Shown: in pieces, positions 27,601-36,689 of the stretch | Numbering within the stretch: the stretch's first letter is position 1 | How the letters are laid out: the number at the start of each line of letters is the position of its first letter | Source of the DNA: Mesocentrotus franciscanus | Lineage: Eukaryota > Echinodermata > Echinoidea > Camarodonta > Strongylocentrotidae | NCBI GenBank assembly: GCA_037976565.1 | Contig: CP137679.1 | Coordinates: forward strand, 9,469,973 to 9,533,972 | DNA length: 64,000 nucleotides | Direction: 5' to 3' | Made by a program: the position numbers and the translations under genes | Notes under the pieces: generated by a model | What the model saw: only the letters and a program-made list of their open reading frames with translations | Database searches by the model: none | Told to the model about the DNA's origin: nothing

Positions 27601-29258
27601 ATTAACTTTCTTGATGAGGAGTTATGCCATGTTTCACAGTGGTTTAATTGTAATAAGTTATCTCTTAATACTTCCAAATCTACTTTTATATACCTTCATC
27701 GTAAGTAAAATACAATTACAGACAATTTATTGACCGATCTTAATATTAGTATGAATAACGTAATCATAAAACGTGTCCAATCTTCAAATTTCTTAGGAGT
27801 TATTATCGATCAACATTTATCATGGATTGAACATAACCTACTATATCTAACAAAATATCAAAGAATATTGGTGTCATCAGCAAACTGTATAATCCAATGA
27901 TTTTACCTTATTTAATGTATTGCAATGTTGTATAGGCCAATACATATCCCAAAAGGCTCCTTGGATTATTGAAATTGCAAAAAAAGATTGTAAGAATATG
28001 TTCAATGTCTCACTATACTGCTCCTTCACAACCACTATTTTAAAAAACTTAATCTTCTCACTATCTATCAATTGAATGACTACTGTATCTCATTAATGGT
28101 CTTTAAACATAAACATAAAAAATTACGATATAATCTTGCCTCTATTATTAAAGGTAAAACAGAAATGCATAATTATAATACTAGAAATCCGGAAAAATAC
28201 TATGTCGAAAAATGTAAAAATACAGCATCATCTTTTTCTTTCAAATCAAAAGGACCTTTAATATGGAACTCTCTTCCTCATTATGTTAAAACAATTTCAT
28301 TTCTAAATTCTTTTAAATAAAAACTTAAAGACCCTATTCGATGAAAAAACAACTTTTAATCAATGGAAAGCTGAATGAACATAAAATACAACTATAAAGG
28401 AATTCAAAATATTTTCCCTTTCAGTATTGCACAAAAGCGAATTAAAACCTTTTTTTCCGCACCTCTCCAAATTACAGGTCAACAGGGGTCAAATTTGCCG
28501 CAGTCACAGTGACGACACCATATGTGCTCGCCTATATAGCTGAGGCAATGAGCCGTGTTTAATTAATGCAAAGTCATTGTGAATATGCGTACTCCACATA
28601 CGGTGATGTCATTAATTCGATAGCTAGTTTTTAGGTCAACAACTCCTGATTTTTACAGCTTTAGATTTCGAGTTTTCAGAGAGCTGTTACTCGTCTGACA
28701 GTCACTAAAGTAGCATATAATTGGTGTTGTTGTAATCCATGGCTTGTCAGCTTTCCTTTGATATATTATTCATCTATTTCATACATACATACTCTACAAA
28801 ATAATTAATCCGTCCCAACTGTTATAACTTGTATAACTTTTAACTTTTTTTTTGCCTTAATGTCACTATGCTTTTCTAATTCTTTATCAGTAAAAACTGA
28901 GGTATTTTATTAGGCTGGGGACTGCCTCGACAGAACCTTTATTTAGTTCTTTTGCAATCTCCCATTTCATGTTCATTATCTATTTCTTTGCTGTAAACAT
29001 GTTCATTTCTTACTCTTGTCTTTACTTCTCTTTTTAATTGTGTGTTTAAAGTTCAATTTATACTGTCCATCAAACATGTAATTATGTTCCCAATGTAAAA
29101 ATGTGTTTTCAATGTACTTTTCTTTATAAGTGGCCCAAACATTGTGAAGCGGTGTGTGCAGCGCTCTGTAACCGCAAGGAAAAGGCGCTATATCAAATAT
29201 CTTCTCTTTTTTTTTTATTGGACTTGAATAAATTAAATTGAATTGAATTGAATTAACT
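27600..29258 (+). mobile_element. CR1/L2-like LINE fragment, 5'-truncated and decayed
   Basis: Pieces of a reverse transcriptase C-terminal region are visible in shifting frames: LSLNTSKSTFIYLHR near 27660, VIIDQHLSWIEHN near 27798, and at 28072-28320 a frame with HNYNTRNPEKYYV and GPLIWNSLPHYVKT...FLNSFK. The order Y-x-TR-N...GP-x-x-WN-x-LP-x-x-x-K...F-K-x-x-LK is typical of CR1/L2/Rex-type non-LTR retrotransposons. A long 3' UTR follows, ending in (AATTG)n at about 29235-29258. The GGCGCTATATC motif near 29190 resembles the SINE tails in this window. Confidence 0.7.
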
Positions 29259-29431
29259 CATTTTCTCTCTCCCGCCCCTCTGCATCCATCAATTTTCCTG
29301 GTGTGATATTCAGATAATCTGTTTCGAAGCTAGAAGGGCGTTAAGTTTGTGGTAATTTATCATTTAATGCTCTGCTGGCATCAAACAGGATGGTATTATA
29401 AAACATGAATTGTAAATGAACGAATTCGGAA

Positions 29432-30374
29432 ATGCAGGCGTCACACTGTCCCGAAGTTGACATAAGATGGACACACGATGAAGGAAAATTCCAAATTCGG
29501 CTCTGATCGTAAACACATCGGGCCATATCGGGTCATTCGTGAGGGCATCTGAAGCATTCGTTTGACCGCCGGTGGATTTTTCAGGCTCCGGCAGCAACTT
29601 CGTGAGCGATGGCAAAATCGTTGGCAAGCCAAAGAATTGCCCGAAGACCTTGCGAAGGTTCATTTACGTGTTGAATTCGTGTGCCCATGTTGCCCTTCGT
29701 AAGGCCATCGTGAAGGCATATTGTCAAATCGTGTCATCTTCGTCTTTACTTCGTGTGATCATCGGTGCCATCGGGCATTTTCGCCTCACGAAGACAATAC
29801 GAAGGAAACAAGAAGCTGCCCGATCGTCAGGGGAATGCAACACGACAACGTGAAGCCCTCGCAATGCCGTCGTGTAGCCATCGTATTATAGTACGATGAC
29901 ATCGAGATGGGAACACGGTGTCGGCGAAGACAGCCGAATTTGATTTTTCTCCAGAAAGTGCCCTTTGTTGGTGCCCCCACTTTCGAAGTCGCTCCGCAGC
30001 CCCTACTCAGAGCATCAATAATCTCCGATCAGCAATTGAATTTCCCACGGTCGGCCGAAGGTTTTATACCATCGGGAGGTCACCTGACGCCTTCGTGATC
30101 TAGTTCGAACGCATCGTACTCACAATACGACGTCGTGTAGCCATCGTTTGGCCTTCGTGTGGCCTGCGAGTGAACTACTTAATACAAATTCACATCTTCG
30201 TGTTGCCTTCGTGTGTGGTTCGGGTGCCATCGTGTGACCTTCTGTATGCATCGTACTTGCTTCGGCTGTTGATTGGCTTTTGACCAAGTTCGGGGCAATC
30301 TTCGTGCGAAATTCAAAATTACATATTCGTGTGTCCATCTGGTGTCAACTTCGGTACGGTGTGACGCCTGCATT
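29432..30374. mobile_element. Non-autonomous DNA transposon with TIRs
   Basis: The ends AATGCAGGCGTCACACTGTC (left) and its inverted match AATGCAGGCGTCACACCGTA (right) continue as similar sequence for about 48 bp (CCGAAGTTGAC...GATGGACACACGA). The interior has many CTTCGTG and CCATCGTG words in both orientations and no convincing ORF. The flanking duplication is ambiguous: AT or none. I cannot assign a superfamily. Confidence 0.7.
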
Positions 30375-30730
30375 AAAAGGAAAGCCGACTTGGCTGATTT
30401 CCAAAGTAACTTCACTGTGGCTCAACAAAAAAGTGATAATTAAAGTGATCACCACCTAAAACTTAAGTATGCTGAGCTCTATTTTCTTTCAAATGTTTAT
30501 TGACTCCGTCTACATTATGCATATTCCAGAAAGAAAAGTCAATGTGTCAAACGTTTGGAGTTTTCGGATACTTCCTATGCCTGCAATGATAAAACGTTGT
30601 ACATGTACGGTTTGATTTGCACGAGAATGTTTCAAGTGTTCATTCATCCCCTTTTTGTGTTACTCTTTCAACTGTCTTTATTCAATCATCTCTTTCTACG
30701 AATTTCCATGGAGATATAATGAGTATTAGG

Positions 30731-30945
30731 TGTTGTGATTTAGAGGTTCAACTCAATTAAATCTCAATCCAATGGTTGAGGGTTCGAACTCGAACCCTGT
30801 ACTAATGATCTCTGGCGAGTCATTATTCCACATTTGCCACTCTCGGGTGTAAATGGGTACATGGCGATTGCTGTCAATTGGAGGGCCCTGAGGAAGAACA
30901 GCATTTGTGCTGCTGAGGCTTTCCTTTGTAACAAGTAGTATTAGT
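30731..30945 (+). mobile_element. tRNA-derived SINE, diverged copy
   Basis: A B box GGTTCGAACTC lies near 30780, followed by the body words CACATTTGCCACTCTC and GTGTAAATGGGTACATGGCG, which align with the SINE at 761-1118. The tRNA-like head is more degraded. A (TAG)n/(TAT)n microsatellite follows to about 31020. Confidence 0.6.
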
Positions 30946-30959
30946 ATCAGTAGTTATAT

Positions 30960-30995
<36 letters not shown>

Positions 30996-31106
30996 AGTAG
31001 TAGAAGTAGTAGTAGTAGTAGTAGCAGACGTACATGTTGTAGTTGTTGTAGAAGGAATATAAAAGTGTTATCATCATAATCATTGTTATTCTTTACCCTC
31101 ATACAG

Positions 31107-31234
31107 AGTGATGTTTTGGACAGATTTGGGTGCCCCAAGTCGAATCGAGAGGGCCAATCTTGATGGCGGGGACAGATACGTTATTGTCAACTCTGGCATC
31201 ATATCTCCCCGTGGGCTAGCTTTTAATGCTGACT
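31107..31234 (+). CDS. YWTD-repeat protein, exon 4
   Basis: This 128-nt exon, phase 2 to phase 1, has acceptor CTCATACAG and donor GTAAGG. It encodes VMFWTDLGAPSRIERANLDG, then ISPRGLAFNAD: an FWTD repeat with the conserved P-x-G-L-A strand start of the next blade. It links in frame to exon 3 and, across a 20.6-kb intron, to exon 5. Confidence 0.85.
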
Positions 31235-31369
31235 GTAAGGATTAAAGTAAAACAATTAAACAACAATTTCACAGGATAATTTCCTAGTTTATTAAAAAAG
31301 AATATGAATCATAAAAATAAAATAACAAATGATACACTATAAACACGGTTCTACGACCCCCCTGGAAAA

Positions 31370-31575
31370 TCACCCCCGGGCAACTTGCAGTGGATATTTT
31401 CCCCGGAAAATTACCCCAGGACAATTAACCTCTAGAAAAATTACCCTCTAAGGTCAAGAACACTCGAGGAGAATCAACCCCTAGGACAATTACCCCCTGG
31501 ACAAAATCACCCCTAGGACGATTACCTCCCAGGACAATTACCCCCCTGACGATAATAACCACCTAGCACGATTGC
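31370..31575. repeat. Minisatellite of the CCCCCTAGGACAATTA family
   Basis: Degenerate units of about 16 bp, such as GGACAATTACCCCCT, are repeated about a dozen times. A related fragment lies just right of the LINE at 44874-44925 (AATTACCCTCTGGCCAACTA...ATTACCCCCGGG), as if the LINE had inserted into this array. Confidence 0.6.
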
Positions 31576-31602
31576 TCTCGGACACTTATCATCCATAAAA
31601 TT

Positions 31603-31651
31603 AGAAAAGAGTGACGTCAGAAAAGAGTGACGTCAGAAAAGAGTGACGTCA
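31603..31651 (+). promoter_or_regulatory. LINE 5' UTR iterons with CRE-like sites
   Basis: Three tandem 16-bp units AAAAGAGTGACGTCAG (about 31604-31619, 31620-31635 and 31636-31651) each contain TGACGTCA or TGACGTCAC. This is a perfect or near-perfect CREB/ATF site. They sit about 100 bp upstream of ORF1 and could serve as the internal LINE promoter. Confidence 0.55.
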
Positions 31652-31753
31652 CGCTATGAAAGCTACAGGTTGTGCCGCTTAAAACTTGCTGATAGAATCC
31701 GTCGAAACCTCATCGATCCGTAATGTTTTGCTCCCGGAAATATCTGAATTAGC

Positions 31754-32698
31754 ATGAGCAATCGTCGAAACAGAAAACCACTGGAAAGGGAGCCTTATTC
31801 TCTTCGTCAAAAACACGGAAAACAAGATTTAACATCTTCCCAACCTGGCAGAGGTGCGGCGCAGAAACCAGCAACCCAAATCACAAAACAAAGCTCACGC
31901 CCTGTTCCTAAGACCGACACTATGCCGTCGAATGGTGAGTCTGTTAGTCGTACTGAATTCCTTGAATCTATTAACAAAATTATAGAGAAACTCGATAGTG
32001 TGAATTTGAATGTGACATCAATGAGGAGTGAGATAGCAGAAATACGTAAGACGCTAGTCGATGTGGAAACTGCGGCCATGGACACAGCAGTAAGGCTGAC
32101 AACCATCGAAAATGTTACTTTGCCTAAAATGGTAGAGAAGAGGAAAGAATCTGAAAGTGAGTTGAGAGAGATTATTCTTGCTATGGAGATTCATGACAGG
32201 AAGATGAATTTGTTAATGTACGGCGTCGCAAAAAGCAATGATGAATGTGTGGCTAATGTTGTTCGGAAGAGCTTTGAGGAGATTGGGTTTACACATGAGG
32301 AAGCTCAAAACGTCATAATTGTGAATGCACATCGACTTCCTCGACGGCCATTTCAACAAGTTCAAGGAGAGGAGCAAAGGATGCCTACACCTGATCCCAT
32401 CATAGTTCGGTTCGCCATCGCGCCTGATCGCGACGCGGTCTTGTCAGCATACCAGAAGTTGCAAAAACCGGAGACAACGAGGAATCAACGACCACCCCGC
32501 CCTGCCCGCCCAGCGTTTAGAATAGTTACTGATCTACCAGCAAAGTTAAAGAAAGAGCGGTTCTTGTTAGAGAAAACAGCGTATCAAATCAGACGAAATG
32601 ATCATAAATCAACCAGAATCCGGCTGGTGGGAACCAAGTTGCGACTAGAAAGTAGAGAAAAGGGAACAGCAATGGCATGGAGGCAAGTGGTTGATTAA
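31754..32698 (+). CDS. LINE ORF1 protein (L1 ORF1-like)
   Basis: The 314-aa frame is complete. It has a basic N-terminus (MSNRRNRKPLEREPYSLRQK), a coiled coil at about residues 68-145 (SINKIIEKLDSVNLNVTS...SEIAEIRKTL) and an RRM-like segment beginning MNLLMYGVAKSNDE. A C-terminal domain contains AHRLPRRPF and later LRLESREKG. This is the layout of L1 ORF1p, a trimeric nucleic-acid chaperone that coats LINE RNA. It is the only intact LINE protein here. Confidence 0.85.
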   Translation: MSNRRNRKPLEREPYSLRQKHGKQDLTSSQPGRGAAQKPATQITKQSSRPVPKTDTMPSNGESVSRTEFLESINKIIEKLDSVNLNVTSMRSEIAEIRKTLVDVETAAMDTAVRLTTIENVTLPKMVEKRKESESELREIILAMEIHDRKMNLLMYGVAKSNDECVANVVRKSFEEIGFTHEEAQNVIIVNAHRLPRRPFQQVQGEEQRMPTPDPIIVRFAIAPDRDAVLSAYQKLQKPETTRNQRPPRPARPAFRIVTDLPAKLKKERFLLEKTAYQIRRNDHKSTRIRLVGTKLRLESREKGTAMAWRQVVD

Positions 32699-34720
32699 AG
32701 TACAAAAATGCTTTAAGCATGTCAAACAGAATTCACTCAAGAAACGAAAACACCTTACATTTCAACAGTGTAACATTAATGGAACTGTCCTGAAATGAGG
32801 TTATTGAAATAACAATTATCTATAAGTAATATGTATAAAGATATCAAGTTTTTCGTTGTACACAAGAGATCAAGAAAAAAGTATTATAATATTGAATAAA
32901 CACCGTTTTGACCGATGAGTTACATGAGCCATATTACTATTATAATATATGCTAGGAGGCAAATCGATGTTTTTTGTTTTTTGTCTTTGCCTTCGGAGAG
33001 GAGAATAAGTCGGAATAAGTCATCCTCAGAAAAAAAAAAACAGGTGTAAATATTTGCTCTACATAATCTATGCCAGTTTGAAATACCTGGAGACGAATAT
33101 ATAAGAAGTGAATATTAATGCTTTGTACACCGAATCGGCTTGTCCTTATTTGAGAATACTATACAAATTGACTGTAAAGAATTGTTTAATTTTTCATTTT
33201 AAAGCAAATACTGAATTGCTTGTTCGTCAGTGCTGAAAGAAATTTATTTAATTTATTGAATTGGTTCTTTCGTAAAATAAAGCGATTTGTATCGATACAG
33301 CACTATTCTTTTTGTTTGTGATGATATATAGATATTTTGGAAAGATATGAGATCATATAGATTTATTTCTCTTTTATTCTGTGAAGCACAAGACAAAGTA
33401 ATATTTTAAATTTCAAATATGGTGACAAGTATTGCACATCTGAATATGAGTGTTTAAATTTGATATATCTTTGATTTTATAATGTAATCAATATATCAGG
33501 GTAAAGAATATCAATCAGCAACTTCTGTGACATAAATCAAGATCATAAAAGAGTACCCATCGTTTGCTCGTGTTATATATATAATATACAACTTATGTGT
33601 TTCGTATTTATTAGTGTTGCTTTTGGCTGGATGCAAAAACTAATGTTGAGTACTACTGTATGTCTATTACATAATCTGCTAAAGATTTACATGTAATAAG
33701 AATAGATATTAGAGTATTTTTAATGATCTTTTTTCCTTGTTATTGCGGATGCATATAAGAAAAAATGAAAAATCTTCTTGAACGAAGCTGAAGGTTTTGT
33801 TCTCTTGTACCTTCGGGAAGAAGGGACGAAGAGAAATTGGTTCTTATTAAAATAAAAAATCTCGTCTCTTTTAAAGAGAAGACGTTATTTAATCAATAGT
33901 TTTAATCATATGAAAGCAACATGTTCTACACAGATTAATTCTTTTTTTGAGGATATCTGAATATTGATGTGAGACCTTGGAAAGGCATGCAAGAGATCAT
34001 ACAGTTTCTTGTTCTTTAATTCTAAGAAGCAGTTCCACTGTAGAATTTTAAATACGTTGATAATCATTATAAATCTGAATATCGAGGTACATGTATATGT
34101 CTTTGTTTTTATATATTATTATCGAAAGCCAGGTTAAAGGAATATCATATAGCAATGTCTATATATGATACGAATTAAGACTATGATCAAGGACTAATCG
34201 TTTCAGCAAAAGTACTACGGTCAAGCTATCGATCTTTTCATTATATTTGACCTCTTCTGTGAAAGGGGAGTGTGTATTTAGGTTGCCAGTGTGAATCATT
34301 GCAGGTCGCACACTTGTAAATATGTAAAATAATTAAATGTATACATTTCCCTGACATGACAAAGGTTATCATACAATAAGCAGGATTTTGTGTGCATTAA
34401 GCAGATGTGCCTTCTTTTCACGGGGGAAACGTTTAATACATTGTCCTTCTTAGTTGGATTGGTGGGGTTGCAGGGATCTACAGCAAATATGTGGTCACCT
34501 GTGGCTTTCTTGGTATTGCGTCTTGTCTCGCTAACTGAGTCATATGTGTTGTTGTTTTGTAGTTTCGTTTGTGCTAGACATCACTGTAATTATCATAGGT
34601 GTTGCAGTAGTTGTTTCGGTGGACTAGCACATAGTGTAGTCAGTGTTATTTGTTTGATGTTACAAAAGAAAAACTCCACAGAATTTGATTTTCATAGTAC
34701 CGCGGTAAAGTTGATATCTA
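32699..34720 (+). other. Long inter-ORF spacer of the LINE
   Basis: About 2.0 kb of AT-rich DNA lies between ORF1 and ORF2. A 112-aa frame (34390-34728, rich in Cys and hydrophobic residues) overlaps the ORF2 start by 8 bp, but it resembles no protein I know and may be chance. No other element boundary was seen, so this is probably part of the LINE. Confidence 0.4.
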
Positions 34721-35320
34721 ATGGATAGTTTCAATATCAATATCATTTCTTTGAACTGTCGAGGTTTGGGAAATCGTGAAAAAAGAAATGATGTTTTAGA
34801 ATTCGTTAAGTCAAAAATGTTTCAAATTAGTTGCTTGCAAGATACACATTTTGTAGCTGAAGAAGAAGCTTCTATAAAACGACTTTGGGGAGATAATTGT
34901 TTTTTCAGCCATAAAGCGTCAAATGCCAGAGGTGTTGCTATTTTGTTTGGGGAAGGGTGCAATTTAATGTAAATAAAATTGAGCGATCAAAAGAAGGGAA
35001 TTTTGTTGCGTTAGACCTACAAATATATAGCTATGACATAACATTAATATCATTGTATGGCCCTAATCATGACAGTGTTAGTTTTTATGCAGATATTGAA
35101 AGACTTGCTTTGGATTTTGATAATCCATTAACAATTTTATGCGGGGATTGGAACTTGGTCCAAGATTTTGATAAAGATACATATAATTATATTCGTCTTA
35201 ATAATCCTAATGCCAAGAAAAAAGTCGATCAAATGAAGAATGATTTAGATTTGATAGACCCATGGAGAGAATTACATGTCCAGGAAAAAATGTTTACATG
35301 GCCTCAACCTACTCCCTTTA
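34721..35320 (+). pseudogene. LINE ORF2, endonuclease part (left of Harbinger)
   Basis: The frame starts MDSFNINIISLNCRGLG with the apurinic-endonuclease motifs SLNCRG, CLQDTHF (normally QETH) and later LYGPNHD and ILCGDWNLV. A one-base loss in the GGGGAAGGG run near 34951-34957 shifts the frame between GVAILFGE and FNVNKIERS. The reading stops at WPQPTPF, where the Harbinger is inserted at TTA, and resumes at 41458. Confidence 0.8.
35318..35320. repeat. Harbinger target duplication TTA, left
   Basis: TTA precedes TGCTAGGAGTCC and is repeated at 41455-41457 after CTCCTAGCA. A 3-bp TWA duplication is diagnostic of PIF/Harbinger transposases. Confidence 0.8.
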
Positions 35321-35459
35321 TGCTAGGAGTCCACTGGGCCGGCGCCAGTTGGTGCCAGTTTGCGCCAATGCAATTTACTGTGGCGCCTAGTGTCGCCAAT
35401 AAGGTGCCTAGTGGCGTGTAGTGGCTCAAACTGCCTCCCAACTGGCTCGTGGTGGCCCG

Positions 35460-36256
35460 TAATGCTAGGAGTCCACTGGGCCAGCGCCAGTTGGTGCCAG
35501 TTCGCGCCAAAGATTATGTGATTGGCGCGTAGTGGCTCGCTGTGGCGCCGAATTAATGTCCGCTCGGCATGTGTCGCCAAGTGGAATAAACTGGGTGCCA
35601 TATGGCGTGCGCCAAATGCCACCCGGCTTGCTCCAAAATGTTGCGCCAGTTTGCGCCAGTTCGCGCCATTACACGGCCATTTGATTCCAAAATTCACCCT
35701 GTTGGCGCCATTCGCGCCAATAGACGGCTACTTTGCGCCACTTGGTGATTAGTTTGTGCCAAAGGTCGCCAAATTGGTTTGAACTTGCCGCCGCTTGGCG
35801 CTACTTGCCGACTATATAAATACCGGCCATCGGCTACATGGTTCAGACCCTCCTCAGCTGCTGTATGAATCTCATTGGCGCAACTTGGCGCGCGCCATTA
35901 CATTCCAGTGGATTCCAGTGGGTTCCAGTGGATTCCAGTGGATTCCAGTGGATTCCAATAGGCGGATTGTTTGCGCCAAAGGGCGATATGTTCGCGCCAT
36001 TTGGTGCCACTTGGCGGACACTTGGCGCTGATTGCTCGATGCAAGTGGCGCGACGAAAGTTTCAAACATTTTGAAATTTTCTTGCCGCCACATTTAAATT
36101 TGGTGCCGTTACGGGCCACCACGAGCCAGTTGGGAGGCAGTTTGAGCCACTACACGCCACTAGGCACCTTATTGGCGACACTAGGTGCCACAGTAAATTG
36201 CATTGGCGCAAACTGGCACCAACTGGCGCCGGCCCAGTGGACTCCTAGCATAACGG
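35460..36256. mobile_element. Deletion derivative of the same Harbinger, nested and inverted
   Basis: The element spans 35463-36253 (791 bp), with TAA duplications at 35460-35462 and 36254-36256. Its left 409 bp match the right end of the host Harbinger (reverse of 41040-41454). Its right part, read backwards, matches the left end of the host Harbinger (35321-35462, then 36257-36440). It is thus an internally deleted copy inserted in reverse into its parent family member. A 10-bp repeat ATTCCAGTGG is expanded to about five copies at 35901-35968, against about one copy in the parent at 36410-36425. Confidence 0.8.
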
Positions 36257-36567
36257 CACCAAATTTGAATGTGGCGGCAAGAAAATTTTAAAATGTTTGA
36301 AATTTTCGTCGCGCCACTTGCATCGAGCAATCAGCGCCAAGTGTCCGCCAAGTGGCACCAAATGGCGCGAACATATCGCCCTTTGGCGCAAACAATCCGC
36401 CTATTGGAATCCACTGGAATGTAATGGCGCGCGCCAATTCCAACAGAGGCGGATAGCCCGCCAAAGCGCGCCAAATGTGCAGTGGCGCGAGCCAAACGGC
36501 ACCCGATTGGTGACTACTTCGCGCCAAATGCCACCTGGTTGCCCGCCATTCGGCGCCACTTGCCGCC

Positions 36568-36574
36568 TATAAAA
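36568..36574 (+). promoter_or_regulatory. TATA box of the Harbinger MADF gene
   Basis: TATAAAA in GCCGCCTATAAAAGCTGGG lies about 120 bp upstream of the ATG at 36690. Confidence 0.55.
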
Positions 36575-36689
36575 GCTGGGCGGCATCGCAAGACTTTCTC
36601 ACACAACTTTCAAGATTCGACTCGACATCACCTCCACGCAGTTTTTCCTTGACAATTTCTAAAAAGATTTCACACAATTTTCAACGAAG

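Noticed and set aside
27045..27733. 186-aa and 154-aa Ser/Leu-rich ORFs
   Set aside because: They arise from a tandem CT-rich array and stay open in several frames.
34390..34728. 112-aa ORF before LINE ORF2 as a real gene
   Set aside because: Cys/Leu-rich, no known domain, and not distinguishable from a chance frame in one copy.
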